This document shows, piece by piece, positions 11,601 to 23,400 of a stretch of DNA of 32,832 nucleotides (position 1 is its first letter; each line of letters opens with the position of its first letter). The DNA lies in assembly GCA_964058805.1 (NCBI GenBank), contig CAXKVV010001342.1:1-32832 (forward strand), given 5' to 3'. The stretch is from Schoenoplectus triqueter. Taxonomy: Eukaryota; Streptophyta; Magnoliopsida; Poales; Cyperaceae. The translations under genes were made by a program, and so were the position numbers. The notes under the pieces were generated by a model. That model did not search any database, was not told where the DNA came from, and saw only the letters and a list, made by a program, of their open reading frames with translations.

Positions 11601-12143
11601 GATGAAGAAGCCTCCTTCGCATAGTTACGAACTGAGATACCACTGTCACAACCAAAAACGGCTTGACTGGCATAAATCTACAAACAATAACAATGCCTAC
11701 CAATTTAATAATACATACATCTACAAATACCATATTACAGTAAATATATTCGTCAATACACAATGACATTTTCAATTTTAGTCCCAGCTTCCCAGGTACT
11801 CTCCACTACAAAATTCTAAACCTCTCATAAAAAGGAGGTGCCCAAAAATAGGTAAAATCGATCTAATTTGAACAATTGAACTCAAAAATCAAAGGGAGAT
11901 AATCGGAGCAATCAAATTGCTCCTCAACTCTGATTCATCAATCGCTCCTTTTCTAGCTCTCGTTTTAGAGATCGGACCGATCTTTCAACGAAAACAACAG
12001 ACATAATATGACAAAGGCGATAATTTCGGACATAGTTTGGTGGGGGGGGGGGGCGATATCGAAAGAGATTGAGAGAGATCGAGAGGTAAGAGAGAGGGCA
12101 ATACTTGACGAGATCGGGAGAGAATACGAGAAGCCAACGCCAT
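8654..12143 (-). CDS. MGP1: Mitochondrial ATP synthase 24 kDa subunit (FAd, MGP1-like)
   Basis: I read seven exons in transcript order: 12143-12105, 11677-11581, 11222-11078, 10514-10404, 9804-9658, 9162-9040 and 8717-8654. They sum to 726 nt and 241 aa, with GT-AG introns and consistent phases. Length and sequence agree with the plant 24 kDa ATP synthase subunit as I know it. The start MALASRILSRSRQ is a basic, Ser-rich mitochondrial presequence continuing to SVRNYAKEA, a plausible cleavage region. Hallmarks are KGDEMLKG, EKITIDPEDPAS, DIPDARTYLLKLQEI, ALEKVEKDIKKPLLR and the C-terminus SLDIRNFL. The rest is mainly charged helix with no membrane segment. The protein is a plant-specific part of the mitochondrial F1Fo enzyme; in Arabidopsis its loss harms pollen. 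A 12-base C tract lies in the first intron and a tRNA-derived SINE in the fifth. No damage to the frame is seen. Confidence 0.93.
9363..9504 (-). mobile_element. tRNA-derived SINE in an intron
   Basis: A 142-bp insert is flanked by an exact 13-bp target duplication, TATAGTGAAACGT, at 9350-9362 and 9505-9517. Read on the minus strand, it has a Pol III A-box-like word (TGGTCTAGTTGC) and, about 35 bases later, a B-box-like word (GGTTTGAAATTC). It ends in an A-rich tail (GAAAAAAAG). This is the structure of a tRNA-headed SINE moved by LINE machinery. It lies in the fifth intron of the ATP synthase subunit gene, in the same orientation as the gene. The perfect duplication suggests a fairly recent insertion. 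Confidence 0.82.
10681..10806 (+). mobile_element. Probable second tRNA-derived SINE
   Basis: The words TGCTTGGTGCACAACCTGCC and, further on, GGGATTCAACCCC resemble Pol III A- and B-boxes with tRNA-like spacing. Some 90 bases of unrelated sequence follow, ending in an A-rich stretch (CAAAACAAAAAGG). It sits in the third intron of the ATP synthase subunit gene, opposite to transcription. I could not find a clear target duplication, so the ends are approximate. Confidence 0.45.
12042..12053 (+). repeat. 12-base poly(G) tract in the first intron of the ATP synthase gene
   Basis: Twelve consecutive G residues (poly(C) in the transcript) lie about 50 bases downstream of the first splice donor of the minus-strand gene. 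The tract may fold or slip, and its exact length may be a sequencing artefact. Confidence 0.7.
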
Positions 12144-13760
12144 GGCCGCCTGTCGAGATAGGGAGTCGGGAGAGAATGAAAAACGAAATGAAGAAAAAAG
12201 AAAAATAGATATAAAGCCGGAAATCAAGTTTGCTTTTATCGTCCGATGTAATCAGACGCGAGATATCTACCCAAGGAGGCGAGAGCCCAGAAATAGGAAT
12301 TTCGTCGGATGTGTCGTAATGGGTTAAAAAGCCCAAGTCTTCTATTTTCCTCAGAAATGGGTTTTGATGCACTGGTAGAAACTCCTGGAACTATTTTCCT
12401 CAGTATGATTCTGGAACGGGTGACAGTATGCTTCTGGAACTATTTTCCTCAGTATGTTTCCATCAGGTCAAAAAAGACTAATGCACTGGTACGAACTCCT
12501 CAAAGTCCGGTGAATGTCATAGTTGCTCATTTAGAGTGGTGGGGTTTTGACTCCAAAGAATGCCAATCCAAGATGTTGCAAGGTCAGCTAAGACGTGATG
12601 CTTTGGACTAGTTATCTGACACTTGTTATGATTTTCAGACTTCTTCAAGTACCAAATAATGTATATGATTTTCTACCATAATCAAATCTCTTTTCAGATA
12701 CCTTATCATATTTTGTCAATGCACTCTCATTATTCTTCAGTAATACCTCTAGTATGAAGTTGCCAACCAATAAAAATATTTTTCAAAGATCATTTTGACA
12801 TATCAGTAGTTATCATAAAATGATTGCAGATGATCATGTGTAATCTCAAATACTTCATTCAGATAATCATTGGATTTGACAAGAGAATTGATAAGGATAT
12901 ATCAAATTAGTATTAATACTTTTAAGGAACAACTAATTTCCTACTTGGCTATCCAGCTGGACAAAATATAATGTGTTCTAGAGTCACATCAAATGTTGTT
13001 AGTGTATTGGACGAAAAAGTTAACAAAGTGGCAAATTAAAAAAAAAAATAGTTCAGCGATTAAAAATCAATAATTAAAAATTTAGTAATCAGATATAAAT
13101 TTCATATCAAGTTTAGAAAAATAATTTATATATTGTAGGTGGAATTTCCAAAAAGTTAATAATTAATACTCTTATTTATTACAAGTAACAATCAATTTTT
13201 GTAAGAAATGAGAACAATAAAATTATAACCTTGAATTCTCTTTACGCTGTGCTCCAGAGATTAAAACAGGAGGTGAGTTAAAGGGAGGTGAGGTGAGAAC
13301 CAAAAGTACACGAGCTCTTGAGTTTAATTATTGAAGGTAAAAAGAGGTGCACCGGGGTTAATGCGGGAATACCTATTCATTTTTTTCAAAATCATTCACC
13401 TCTGATTTTGAGGTTACAAAAATTAATCCCTTCTTTCTTCCCACCGTCTTCCATTTCATCCTGTCCCTTTCCCTCACAACTGGGAGTACAACGTTAAGCA
13501 CCTTTGATTTTTTTTTAATATACTAAGAAGAACAATTGATTTTAGATACCAACTGACACGATCCTCAAAAGAATATATGTCGATACTTAAAAAATGAAGA
13601 ATTAATCCGATTACTGATTATACGGTAAATAATGTGTTAGACCAGTCAAGAGTAAGTTGAAGTTATGAATTTCTTTCATTAAACCCAATACTTAAATAAT
13701 ACGTTCCATACTTCCATTTCATATCAGCGAGTCCTGTTCCAATTAATTACCCTCTAGTCT
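12144..13760. other. Intergenic DNA with a short duplicated segment
   Basis: The first part should hold the 5' leader and promoter of the minus-strand ATP synthase gene. A 23-bp word is repeated 49 bases apart at 12385-12407 and 12434-12456, with more degenerate repeats of its neighbours around it. A frame of about 100 codons across this stretch (12309-12611) has no recognisable domain and is probably chance. The rest is AT-rich and empty. Confidence 0.45.
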
Positions 13761-13768
13761 CTTCATAC

Positions 13769-14565
13769 AGGTGTCAATCATCGACCCGACCCGATGGGAT
13801 AACTCAATCCGATCCGAAAAAAATCCGACCCAACATGAGTGAAAGATAAATGAGTCAGATATGATTTTAATTTTTTCGATCCAAATCGGATCGGGTCGGA
13901 TTCGGATCAACACGACCCGACCCAATTAATTATGATTTTTGAAGTAATTTTATGATTTAGTACTAATTCAAACTTAAATCTACACTAATTATATACTAAT
14001 TAAGATTAATTATAAATTAAGTAATATTTAATTGCTTAAAATTATATAAAAATAATTAATAAATATTTAATTATTTTACACGGGTCGGGTCGGACTCGAT
14101 CCGTGACCCGATCGGGTCAGATATGGATTAAGATTTTTTGATCCGAATTTAATCAGGTCGGATTCGAATCAGGTCAAAAATGATAATAAAATAATATGAT
14201 CCGACCCGACTCGACCCATTGACACCTAGAGGTGGCAATCGGGCGGGTTGGGTCGGGTTCGGGTCAGACGGGTCGAATCAGTTTGACTTTTTAGAAGAAA
14301 TCGGGTTGAGCCGGGTCGGGTCAGGGTCGAGTCGGACCGGGTCGGGTCGGGTCAATTTATATGTTGTGTTTTTTTAGATCATTGATAGATTTCGATTGGA
14401 TTAAAGGTCATTTGATCTCGGGTCAGGTCGGGTCGGGTCGGGTCGGATCAGTTTGACTTTCTTAAAAAATTAGATCAGGTCATGTTCGAATCAGATTTAG
14501 ATTCGGACGAGTCGGACGGATTTCTCGGATCGGGACGAGTTCTGTCACCTCTATTGACACCCCTA
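13769..14565. mobile_element. hAT-like MITE, interrupted by a second MITE
   Basis: Exact 8-bp repeats, CTTCATAC, flank the unit at 13761-13768 and 14566-14573. The left end reads AGGTGTCAATC and the right end ATTGACACCCCTA, which are inverted partners; the left end appears to have lost about 3 terminal bases. The interior carries repeated CGACCCG/CGGGTCGG words on both sides of an AT-rich centre. Bases 14227-14553 plus one 8-bp repeat are a later insertion into the right terminal repeat. No transposase is encoded. Confidence 0.72.
14227..14553. mobile_element. Nested hAT-like MITE, TAGAGGTG family
   Basis: A 327-bp element has ends TAGAGGTGGCA and TGTCACCTCTA, inverted partners with one mismatch. 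It is bounded by an exact 8-bp target duplication, TTGACACC, at 14219-14226 and 14554-14561. Its interior is dominated by GGGTCGGGTCGG repeats. It landed in the right terminal repeat of the element at 13769-14565, so it is the younger insertion. The same end sequences occur in the element at 1287-1549. Confidence 0.8.
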
Positions 14566-14573
14566 CTTCATAC

Positions 14574-15359
14574 TCACCATATCCCAGAGCTAACCGATTA
14601 AAAAAGAAGAGAAAAAAAGAAATGAGAAAAATTAAATTCAACTGATAAAGTCATCCTCTCATGATTTGTTGCATGTGATTATACAAAAATGGCGTAAATA
14701 AGATATTTACAATCATCCGCAGGTGGAAAACAATTCCAATACAAATTTGAACCATTTTCCAAACAGATTGTGAATGACCTTGTTTAATCTGATATGGTTG
14801 AATAGGGAGGAAAAGATACCAGATTTTGTAAATTTAAAATTTTCCAACCGGAAAACATTGCATCACACGCGCGGGCACACTACATCAGTCGAAATTGAAC
14901 ATAAAAACTTATTTTCGTCACTGTTGGAATAGTGAGATTAATAACTATACCTGATTTTCTCTTATAATCAATAAATCCAATCCATGTATTACCCTCCCTT
15001 TTGCAAAATGCAGCTCGAGAGTTTTTCTTTTGTAGAGATTACAATTTGCTGTTCTTTTCCCGGCTTCAGCTCCCTTTTACTGGCGTTAAAAGCGAAGAAG
15101 AAGAAAACGAAGGGAAGCTTTGGAATCTGGTAGAAGCTACGGAGGGAAGCGAGAGGATCGAGCTGACAAGAAATATTAATACCGGAAAATTTGACAATCA
15201 ACGACTGTGGTAAATGAATACACGAGAAAAGATACTATTTTCTGTCGTTTTCTGGTGTATTTATTAGACGGCTCCTATAGCTTGAGCAGCAAACACTTTT
15301 TCTTATTAGGGTTTATCCCGACCTCATCTCCGCTACCAGTACCACCCCTTCCCCTTCTC
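14574..15359 (+). promoter_or_regulatory. Promoter and 5' leader region of the CTNNBL1 gene
   Basis: This stretch lies between the nested MITEs and the CTNNBL1 start codon. It is AT-rich to about 14990, then more mixed, with CT-rich blocks. An upstream ATG at 15008 opens a frame of about 41 codons that ends well before the main start. If the transcript begins early enough this would be an upstream ORF. The transcription start was not identified. Confidence 0.4.
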
Positions 15360-18300
15360 ATGGACAGCCTTCACACAAAGCGCAAGCGCGAAAGCTACTC
15401 CGAATCCGATCAGTACGACCGATCCGCTCACAATGGCGTCGACCTCTCTCTCCTCGAATCCCTCGAGCAATCCTCTTCTGCTTCAGCCGAGCCTCTCGAC
15501 CTACGCGCTGCCAAAAAGCTCGTCATTTCCTTTGAGCGCCGCCTCCGCGAGAATCTCGAGGCGCGTATGAAGCATCCCGACCGTCCCGACCGCTTCGCTG
15601 ACTCCGAGGTTGCCTTACACGAAGAACTCGACCGTCTCCGCACTCTCGCCGGCGCGCCGGAGCTGTACCCCGATTTGATCTCTCTCAATCTCTTTCAACC
15701 TCTGGTGGGCCTCTTATCACACGACAACTCTGACATAGCTGCTGATACAGTGTCGCTCTTATCGGATCTCACTGATGCGGATGAGGACTTAGACGACCCA
15801 GCGCCTGCTATTGCCTTAGCGGATTGTTTAGTTGAGAACAACACACTGGAATTGTTAGTGCAAAACCTGACGAGATTGTCAGAATCTGATCAAGATGAGG
15901 CGAATGCAGTGCATAAAACCCTAGATGTGATCGAGAACCTGATTGAACTCAAGCCGGCTGTGGCGGAGATGGTATGTGAGAGAACAAAGCTACTGCGGTG
16001 GCTTCTTGGTCGAATTAAGACCCGTGAGTTTGATGCAAACAAACAGTATGCATCAGAAATCCTTGCAATTCTACTTCAGAACAGTGCCGCCAACCAGAAG
16101 CGATTTGGCCAGATCAATGGTGTGGATGGAGTATTGCAAGCAGTGGCCTTTTACAAGTCACGGGACCCAAAGAGCTCTGATGAGGAGGAGATGTTGGAGA
16201 ATTTGTTTGATTGTTTGTGTTGTTTGTTGATGCCAGTGGAGAACAAAGAGAAGTTTCTGAAGTCTGAGGGAGTGGAGCTGATGATTATTATAATGAAGCA
16301 GAAAAAAACAGCATATGGATCAGCCATACGGGCATTGGATTTTGCCATGACCAAATATCCGCCCGCGTGTGAACGTTTTGTGGATGTGCTTGGGTTGAAG
16401 ACAGTTTTCTCAGCCTTCATGGGTAAGGCAAGTGTTATTATCTAACTACTACTCAAAAGGAACTGTTTTTCATGTTTTGCAGAACTTTTGTAAAAACATA
16501 TTTGTTTTATTGTGGTATGGCTCCTATCAGGATTAAGTATGGTTGTGGATGCTACTAATTAATAAGTAATTAGTCGTGGCTGTACAGTGGAGTCATTTCT
16601 GGTAGTTTGGGAACTGAATGTAATTTAGAAAATTTATCTTTGAATAACAAAAATTTGAAAGGGTTTCTGAGGCATATATATTCAGAATCCTTGTGTTATT
16701 CATTAATGCATTATGATTTCATTCTTTGAAATTTTCTTGAAAATTTAAAAATATCATGGATAATTTACCTGTGCAGCTACCAGTTGTTAAGAAAAACAAG
16801 GAAAGTTATCAGGAGGAGCTAGAAGAGCGCATGATTTCTCTTATTGCCTCATTATTTGGTAAGAAGGCAAGTGTTCTTTTGATCTAATTTGATACCATAA
16901 TGATACTTTTTTTGTTCTTATAAATGATACTTATTTGGGGAATTTTTTGTGATGTTGACTGTACTGACCTGGGCCAACAGGGTACTGTGGTGCTACAATG
17001 GTACCAAGTACCAAGCAAAATATAGTATTAATTTCTGCTTAGAGATGATGATAATAATGACAACAACAACAATGTTTCTTAACAAAGCTAATAACTAAAA
17101 GCGACCCGGTTCTAAAGAAGTTTTTTTAATTCCATTATGTTGTATCACCTTTTTAGCATGCATTAATGCTAAGATCTTTTTTGGGCTAAGACCTTTTAAG
17201 ATTAATTTTCTGAAGAAAGTAAGATCTAAATTTTCTGTGGTTTTGACACATTATCTTAGGTGGTGTCACGAGAGGTTCAAGAAGGGACAGGTTGCTTAGT
17301 AAATTTGTTGAAAATGAATGTGAAAAAATAGATTGCTTGATGGAATTCTACATAAGGTAATAAATACCAGATTTTACTATACCTACTCTTTTAATTTTAG
17401 AACTAGTGGTTATCATTTGCAAAACAAGCCCCATCTTTAACCAACTCATAGTCAGCTCAGAATAGTGTTGGTGCTGACTAGTATGGTTCTTGATGTCTAG
17501 CTTCTGTTTTTTCATTGTTTGTATTGCTAAGCATTACTATATTGGCCAAAACTACGTGGCTGTATTGAACAAACCAAAAAAAAAAGTCTGGCATCCTTGT
17601 GTAGTGATGGTTGTTATGACAAGTTTTACTTGGCCTGATGAGTATGGTAATTAGTTTATGCCACCATTATGTGCAGATATTCAGATAGAGTAAAGGCTGA
17701 GTCAGAACGACTTTATAAGCTGGAACTAGATGATCTAGAGGTCCGCTGCCTCTCCCTCTTTCTCTCTCTCAAGAACCCCCTGTTTTGTTTTCTGCTTTGA
17801 AATTTTTTTGCTCAAATAAAAGCATTCTAATGCTATCTGTGAACCATGAAAAATTATAACCTGCTACTACCTTCTGGTTTTTTATTCATTTAAAATGTAA
17901 AAACTTGGGACTATGTTGATGCTTATGTTAAACATCTGAAGAGAGAAAATGGTTTGTTTTCAAAAAGAATGGGTTGGGACTTGAGAAGGTGGGGCAGGCA
18001 TACTTGGTGATGGACAATATTTCTTGTTCTGTGACAGCGTGGTTAGAATGATACTGTAATGAAAAGTTATTTTACTTTTTTCTCTGTTGATAGATGGATG
18101 AAGATGAGCGGTACAATAGAAAACTTGAAGCTGGCTTGTACACACTCCAAGTAAACCCTTTCCCCTAGTATGTGTGGAATTTTACTCTCCTTCAGGTTTT
18201 GTTTCTGATCTGACAATGTTTATCTTTTGATTTGTTCACTACTTTCAGTTGATTGCTGTTATTCTCGGTCATATATGGACTTCTGAGTAAGCATTTTTTT

Positions 18301-19088
18301 TAAGCAGATTTTTTCTTAATTCAGAATTCTGACTGAAAATTGTGAAATTTTGGTTTATTTCTAGAAGGCTTTGTATGCTGTAAAACCCTGCTACAAGAAC
18401 TGTCAGAATATATAATGGAAGAAGTTTGGCTTACACAAGACCAAATAAAAGAAATTTCATTTACGTGTTGCTAATGTTTTGAACAAAACACCACTCCCTT
18501 TTGTGTTGATTATGTTACAGATGGAATGAGGAATTGAATGTATACGCCCATTTTCTTTTATTAAAGAAAAGAAGGTAGCTGGGGGAAGGGTTTGAGGATA
18601 TTCTGTGTTCTTAGTTCTTACAGTGCTATATGTAATATAAAAGTGTTGCCTTGGTTACCAATGATTCATATTCTTATTAAGCTGGGACCTCTGATATTTT
18701 GTTATGTTGACTGGTTACATGAGAAACTGCCCCATATTACTACAAAAAGGAACAAACAGTGAAAAATGAAAGGCTGATAATAGGATATTTGAGAGCCTTG
18801 ATTTAATTTACTCTATTTTTCTACCGTAGGCATCCAAAAATGAGATCAAGGGTAGAATTACTTCTCAAACAAAACAAGTTGACCAAGGAAGATGTGAAGG
18901 AGATCCTTCAGGTAATTAAAAATTATTTTACACTTGGTCTCAGTTCTTAAAGACAAGTTTTTCAATCAGGAAATGATATTTGAGTGGCATAAACGTAGGA
19001 GTACCATGATAACATAGGAGATTTAGACGGGCCTGAAGAAAAAGAACGAGCTCAAGCAAACATTCAGAAGTTCATTTCTGCTTTCTGA
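15360..19088 (+). CDS. CTNNBL1: Beta-catenin-like protein 1 (CTNNBL1 homologue)
   Basis: I read eight exons: 15360-16427, 16777-16858, 17260-17356, 17677-17740, 18094-18150, 18249-18286, 18830-18911 and 18999-19088. They sum to 1578 nt and 525 aa, near the size of animal CTNNBL1. The start was chosen as the first in-frame ATG (MDSLHTKRKRE, with a basic nuclear-import-like KRKR). The bulk is helical armadillo-type repeats, with family stretches such as ELDRLRTLAGAPELYPDLI, LLQNSAANQKRFGQINGVDG and, near the end, QEYHDNIGDLDGPEEKE. In other eukaryotes the protein binds CDC5L and the Prp19 complex and takes part in pre-mRNA splicing in the nucleus. Intron 1 seems to use AAG|GCAAGT, a GC-AG intron, which gives the expected FMGK then LPVVKKNK. 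The donor after exon 4 (GAG|GTCCGC) is also weak. The other introns are ordinary GT-AG. Confidence 0.93.
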
Positions 19089-20485
19089 TACCTATTCCTG
19101 GCTTAAATTTTCCAGATTTTTGTTGCAGGTTGTAGTTCTTATTTATGTATTTAAGAATAACATAACATTAGCAATTTTCGTCCAAATATCAGGTTTGTGT
19201 TTATTTTTTATCGTTAATTGTGCAATTGAGAGATTCATCAGTCCATGATTTTTTTATTTTCTTCATAAAATCTAAAGGTTGTCAGAGACTAATGTAGAAG
19301 TAGAAAACACATCCTAAATAAAATTTAGAAAAACCATTAAAGTAGCGAATAAATCCGTGATGAAGGACAGCCGATATCTAATCGCATGTTATTACAATAT
19401 CATGTATACTGAAGGATAATATGAAACTGAGACATTCAGTGAGAATTTACAGAAAAGAAATATATCAAAAATAGAAGATATGTACAACGAGTGTGAAGTT
19501 TAACAAAAGCCACTCTCTCCATTACATCTTTAGTCTTTACAACAAAGCAAACCAGCGAAGCTAATAGCCCAAGCTGAAATAAGAGGTCACTGGGTGGAAT
19601 ACAACTGCACCCGATAAACCACAAAGAAAACAAATCGAGCAAATTAAAGGTCGAAACGTGAGTTTAAGTCCATAAAACTATTGCAATTTCCTCCAAAAAT
19701 TCAAATCTTATGTACAAGGAAGCAACCCACAAGAATCCCAACCAAATCCGATAAAAGAACTCTCTTTCACAATCTTTTCATAAACTCGAAAGAACGGTGT
19801 GCATATCATTGGCAAATATGTGGAGCCTTTGTTTGACATATTTCGATGCAACACATCTAAGCCACAGAACTGGAGTGTATGCATTCAAACAAAGGACTGA
19901 AATGAAATTTCCAACAACATGATGCCAATACGAGACACTTGAGATTCGAGAAGAAATAACACCATGGCAAACTTTACAAAAGGAACTCTTTGTATGAACA
20001 CCTTGAGAGAGAAGCAGTGATTCATTTTATATCCATGTCCCCAAAGCGATGAAATTCCCGGAACAAATGTCAACTACAACAGAAGTAAAAGGAATGTATG
20101 ATTTGCATTGAAATCATGGCTTAGATTTGGTCACCTTTTGAATAAAACAACAAACTGCAATATTACAATATATGCATGTACTTGCAACCATTCTATATAG
20201 ACCATTTAAAATTCTTTTGTTTTTTTTGAATCTTCTTGGTTAGGTTACTGTCTTGCTGTTACCAATCAAACACATACTTCAGATTGAAATGATAATACTG
20301 AGTTGACTATTCAAGATAAAATGGGTTTAGGGTTTAGCTAATAAATGTTTGCAAGATTGCTAAAATGCACAACAAATTGTAGTAGAACTGGATGCGAACA
20401 AGTACCATAAATTGTATTTCCAATACTACTTTTAAAGAAATGGTTACAAAAAAAATACCAGAAGGAATCAAATGTCCCAAACCAA
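19089..20485. other. 3' ends of two convergent genes
   Basis: This gap separates the stop of CTNNBL1 (plus strand) from the stop of the NLR gene (minus strand). It should hold both 3' untranslated regions. An AATAAA-like word at about 19317 is a possible poly(A) signal for CTNNBL1. Open frames on the minus strand here have no recognisable domain, and I see no further gene. Confidence 0.5.
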
Positions 20486-23400
20486 TCAGTCTTCAGACCC
20501 AATATTGGTCTCATAAATGCGGCGGTTCTTGCTGTATCTAAGGTATGACTTCCCATCACATGTAGTGCCCCGAACCTCTGGTATCTGTTGTAGCACCTGC
20601 CAGTTTTTGCCCCCTTCCATACAACTCTTCAGCAGTGGCAAGCTACATGTCAGTTCAAACCGTTTCAGATTATTTGTTGCCTTGGGCCCCACATAATGTT
20701 GCTTCATCAGATTTGACAGCCACCTTGGAAACTCGATGCTCCAGAAGATAATCAACTCCTCAAAGTAGAAGGTCTCTGTAGATGGTGGATACACCAAGCT
20801 GAGCTTTTTCAATGCTGTGAGGTTGTTCACATGCTTCAGCTTCTGGCAGTCATCAACGGTTAGGTTTTTTAAGGAACCAAGGTCAGAAAGACGGAGCAGC
20901 CCCTTGTTGTCTTTGATCACTAGCTCGTCAGTTAGGTGAGGGAAGTTTCTGATTTCACTGAGACCGTGCACTGATTCTACGTGGAGGGAGCGGAGTGAGG
21001 TTGCAGCAGCGCCAAGGTCTTTTGGGAGGGATTTGAGTTTCGGGCAGTTTATGATCTCCAGTGACCTTAGATTTCGGAATACTACTAGGGTGGTTTCGGC
21101 AGACCCAAATGACCATTCTTCCAAATTGGCCATTTGCTTTATGCTTAGAGACTCGAGTTTTTCAAATGCAGGTAATGTTGATGGTGGTGGTGATGATGAT
21201 GATGCATCGGTGTTTAAAAACTCAGGTCCGATGGTTTTAATGGAATCAGCACCAGAAATGCGTAGTAATTTTAGCTGGGGTAGGAGCCCAAGAGGAGGAA
21301 TTTGTGTACATGAGGGACAGACAAACAGGTCTAGGTACACCAGGTTGGGGAGTGAGGTACCTAATTTTGAGGTCATGAGCCATGTCGGGAATTCTTGCTC
21401 AGGGTAGTGCTTGAACACAAGTTTTTCAACACTTGGTGATGGGGAGAGCTCACTCCAGCCCCTCACAGGTTGCTTTAGGATTTCCTCTTTGTGCACGACA
21501 GCTTGTTTCTCTCCTTCCTGTTCCCCTTCTTGTTTGTCCTCATGTTCTTCTACCGGTATTGACACTTTTGGTTGCCAACATAGGTACACATCCCTTAGGG
21601 AAGGCTTGTTATTTAGAGGGAAGGAACCTGGTTTAGTCTCTTTAACCCTCTCCAGGTTCTCCATGTGTAGATATCTCAGCTCTGATAAGGAATGTAACTC
21701 ATCAAGCGTGCACCCTTCAGTTTTGTCAGTTCCATGCCCCAGTAAACACCCGTCAAAATGGTTTAGCTTTGTCAAGTTTATAATCCCCTTTGGCACATGT
21801 GTGATGGGTGTACCTTTGAGACACAGACATCTTAGCTCATATAAAAGGTTGATTGTTTTTGGAAGCTTATGCAAGGATTGGCAATCTCTCAGGCTTAGTG
21901 TTTGCAGGTTTACTAAGTAACCAATTAAAGTTGATAAGTCGGTTATTTTTGTCCTATCAAGGTTAAGATACCTTAGATGTGTCAAATTGGCAATGGAAGG
22001 AGGAAGCAACTCAATTCCTGTGTTACTGAGATCAAGGATACGAAGAGAAGTGGCAGTTTGGAGAAGCATCTCATCAACCAATCTCACATTGGGACTATTT
22101 ATGAGCAAAATTGTTCTCAGACACCTCTGCTGTTTCATCGAAATTGGGTCGTCGAGGCTATTTTTCTCCACATTACTCAAAGCCAACCTCTTGGGTTTCA
22201 ACAAACTCACAATCAATCTCTGATCTCCTTCAAGAAACACACTCTCATCAGTGATAAAAAATCGTGCGAGAGTGCGTAAAAAGCTGTGCGGTATCAAACA
22301 ATAATGGCAATTATGGGGACTTATTTGCAACATGTTTCTCCCAATGAGCTCTTCGTAGCACTCCTCTGCATAATCTTCAATTGATATCATATTCCCATTT
22401 GGAACAGTCACTAACCCCTCTGCAATCCAATGGCGGATTAGGTGAAACCGGTTCATAGGGTACTCCTCTGGGTAAAGAGAGCAATAGAGAAAACATTGCT
22501 TCAAATAAGCTGGTAAATCCTCATAACTTACATACAGTGCTGCCGGGATTTCTTCAGGAAGCCGGTAGAGGGATGACCATGAGTCTCTTTCTAGAACCTT
22601 CTCCCACTCAACCTCGGTCCTCTCCTTTGTCCTCAACATACCAGCAACAGCCTTTATTGCAATTGGCAAACCTTCACATCTTTCCACTATTTTAACACCA
22701 GCTTCTTTCAACAACCCGATTTCGTCCTCATCAAAATATCCGAATATTTCAGTACACAATAACTCAAAACCATCGTCCACGTCCATTTTCTCCACTTGAT
22801 GTATAGTTGCATTCATGTCCTTCACAACATTCACATCTCGTGAAATTATAAGCACACGTCCCCTCGCCACCCCATCACCTAGTGGAACTTTGAGCAAAGT
22901 GTCCCATATACCCGGCTTGTACACATCATCCAATACTATTAGAAATCTCTTTGTAAGAGAAGAACCAAGAGAAGTGACTAGCTCCTCTTTGGTGGCTGAT
23001 TCCTTGCCAGGATCCCCACCGGCACCCCTAATTATCTCTTTCAACAAATCTATCTCAGATAGGTTTTTGGCACCAACCCAAATCCTGATGGGATAATTTT
23101 CTTGTATTATCTCATCATTATAAACCTTTTTTGCAAGGGTAGTTTTGCCAATTGCTGCCATACCAACGATCCCAAAAAGCTCAACCTTCTTCTTTGAGCC
23201 CTTGAGCATAGACCGCACAAGCTCGTTCGCCGCCTTCTCAATTTGCCTCCCTACTGGCAAATACCCAAAATCCAAACCAAAATTCTCAAAATTCGCAATT
23301 GTACCTTTGGAAGGTGAAGCAGATGCAAGTAAGTCGGTGGTGATTGCCGACAAGGAGGCCTCTTCAAGCTCTTTAAGCCTATTGTTTATCTCTCTTATCT

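Noticed and set aside
11965..12372. 135-residue minus-strand frame over the first exon of the ATP synthase gene
   Set aside because: It is in a different frame from the presequence exon and reads through promoter and intron, with low-complexity Ser/Phe content.
13743..13925. Minus-strand frame through the GACCCGACCC repeats
   Set aside because: The open frame results from the simple repeat inside a MITE and carries no start context or domain.
15207..15359. In-frame extension upstream of the CTNNBL1 start
   Set aside because: It has no ATG before 15360, and its sequence is leader-like rather than protein-like.
15428..15688. Minus-strand Arg/Ser-rich frame opposite CTNNBL1 exon 1
   Set aside because: Its composition is the mirror of the codon-rich plus-strand exon, and it has no domain of its own.
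21033..21920. Long plus-strand open frames opposite the NLR gene
   Set aside because: They are antisense shadows of the NLR coding frame; the minus strand carries all recognisable domains.
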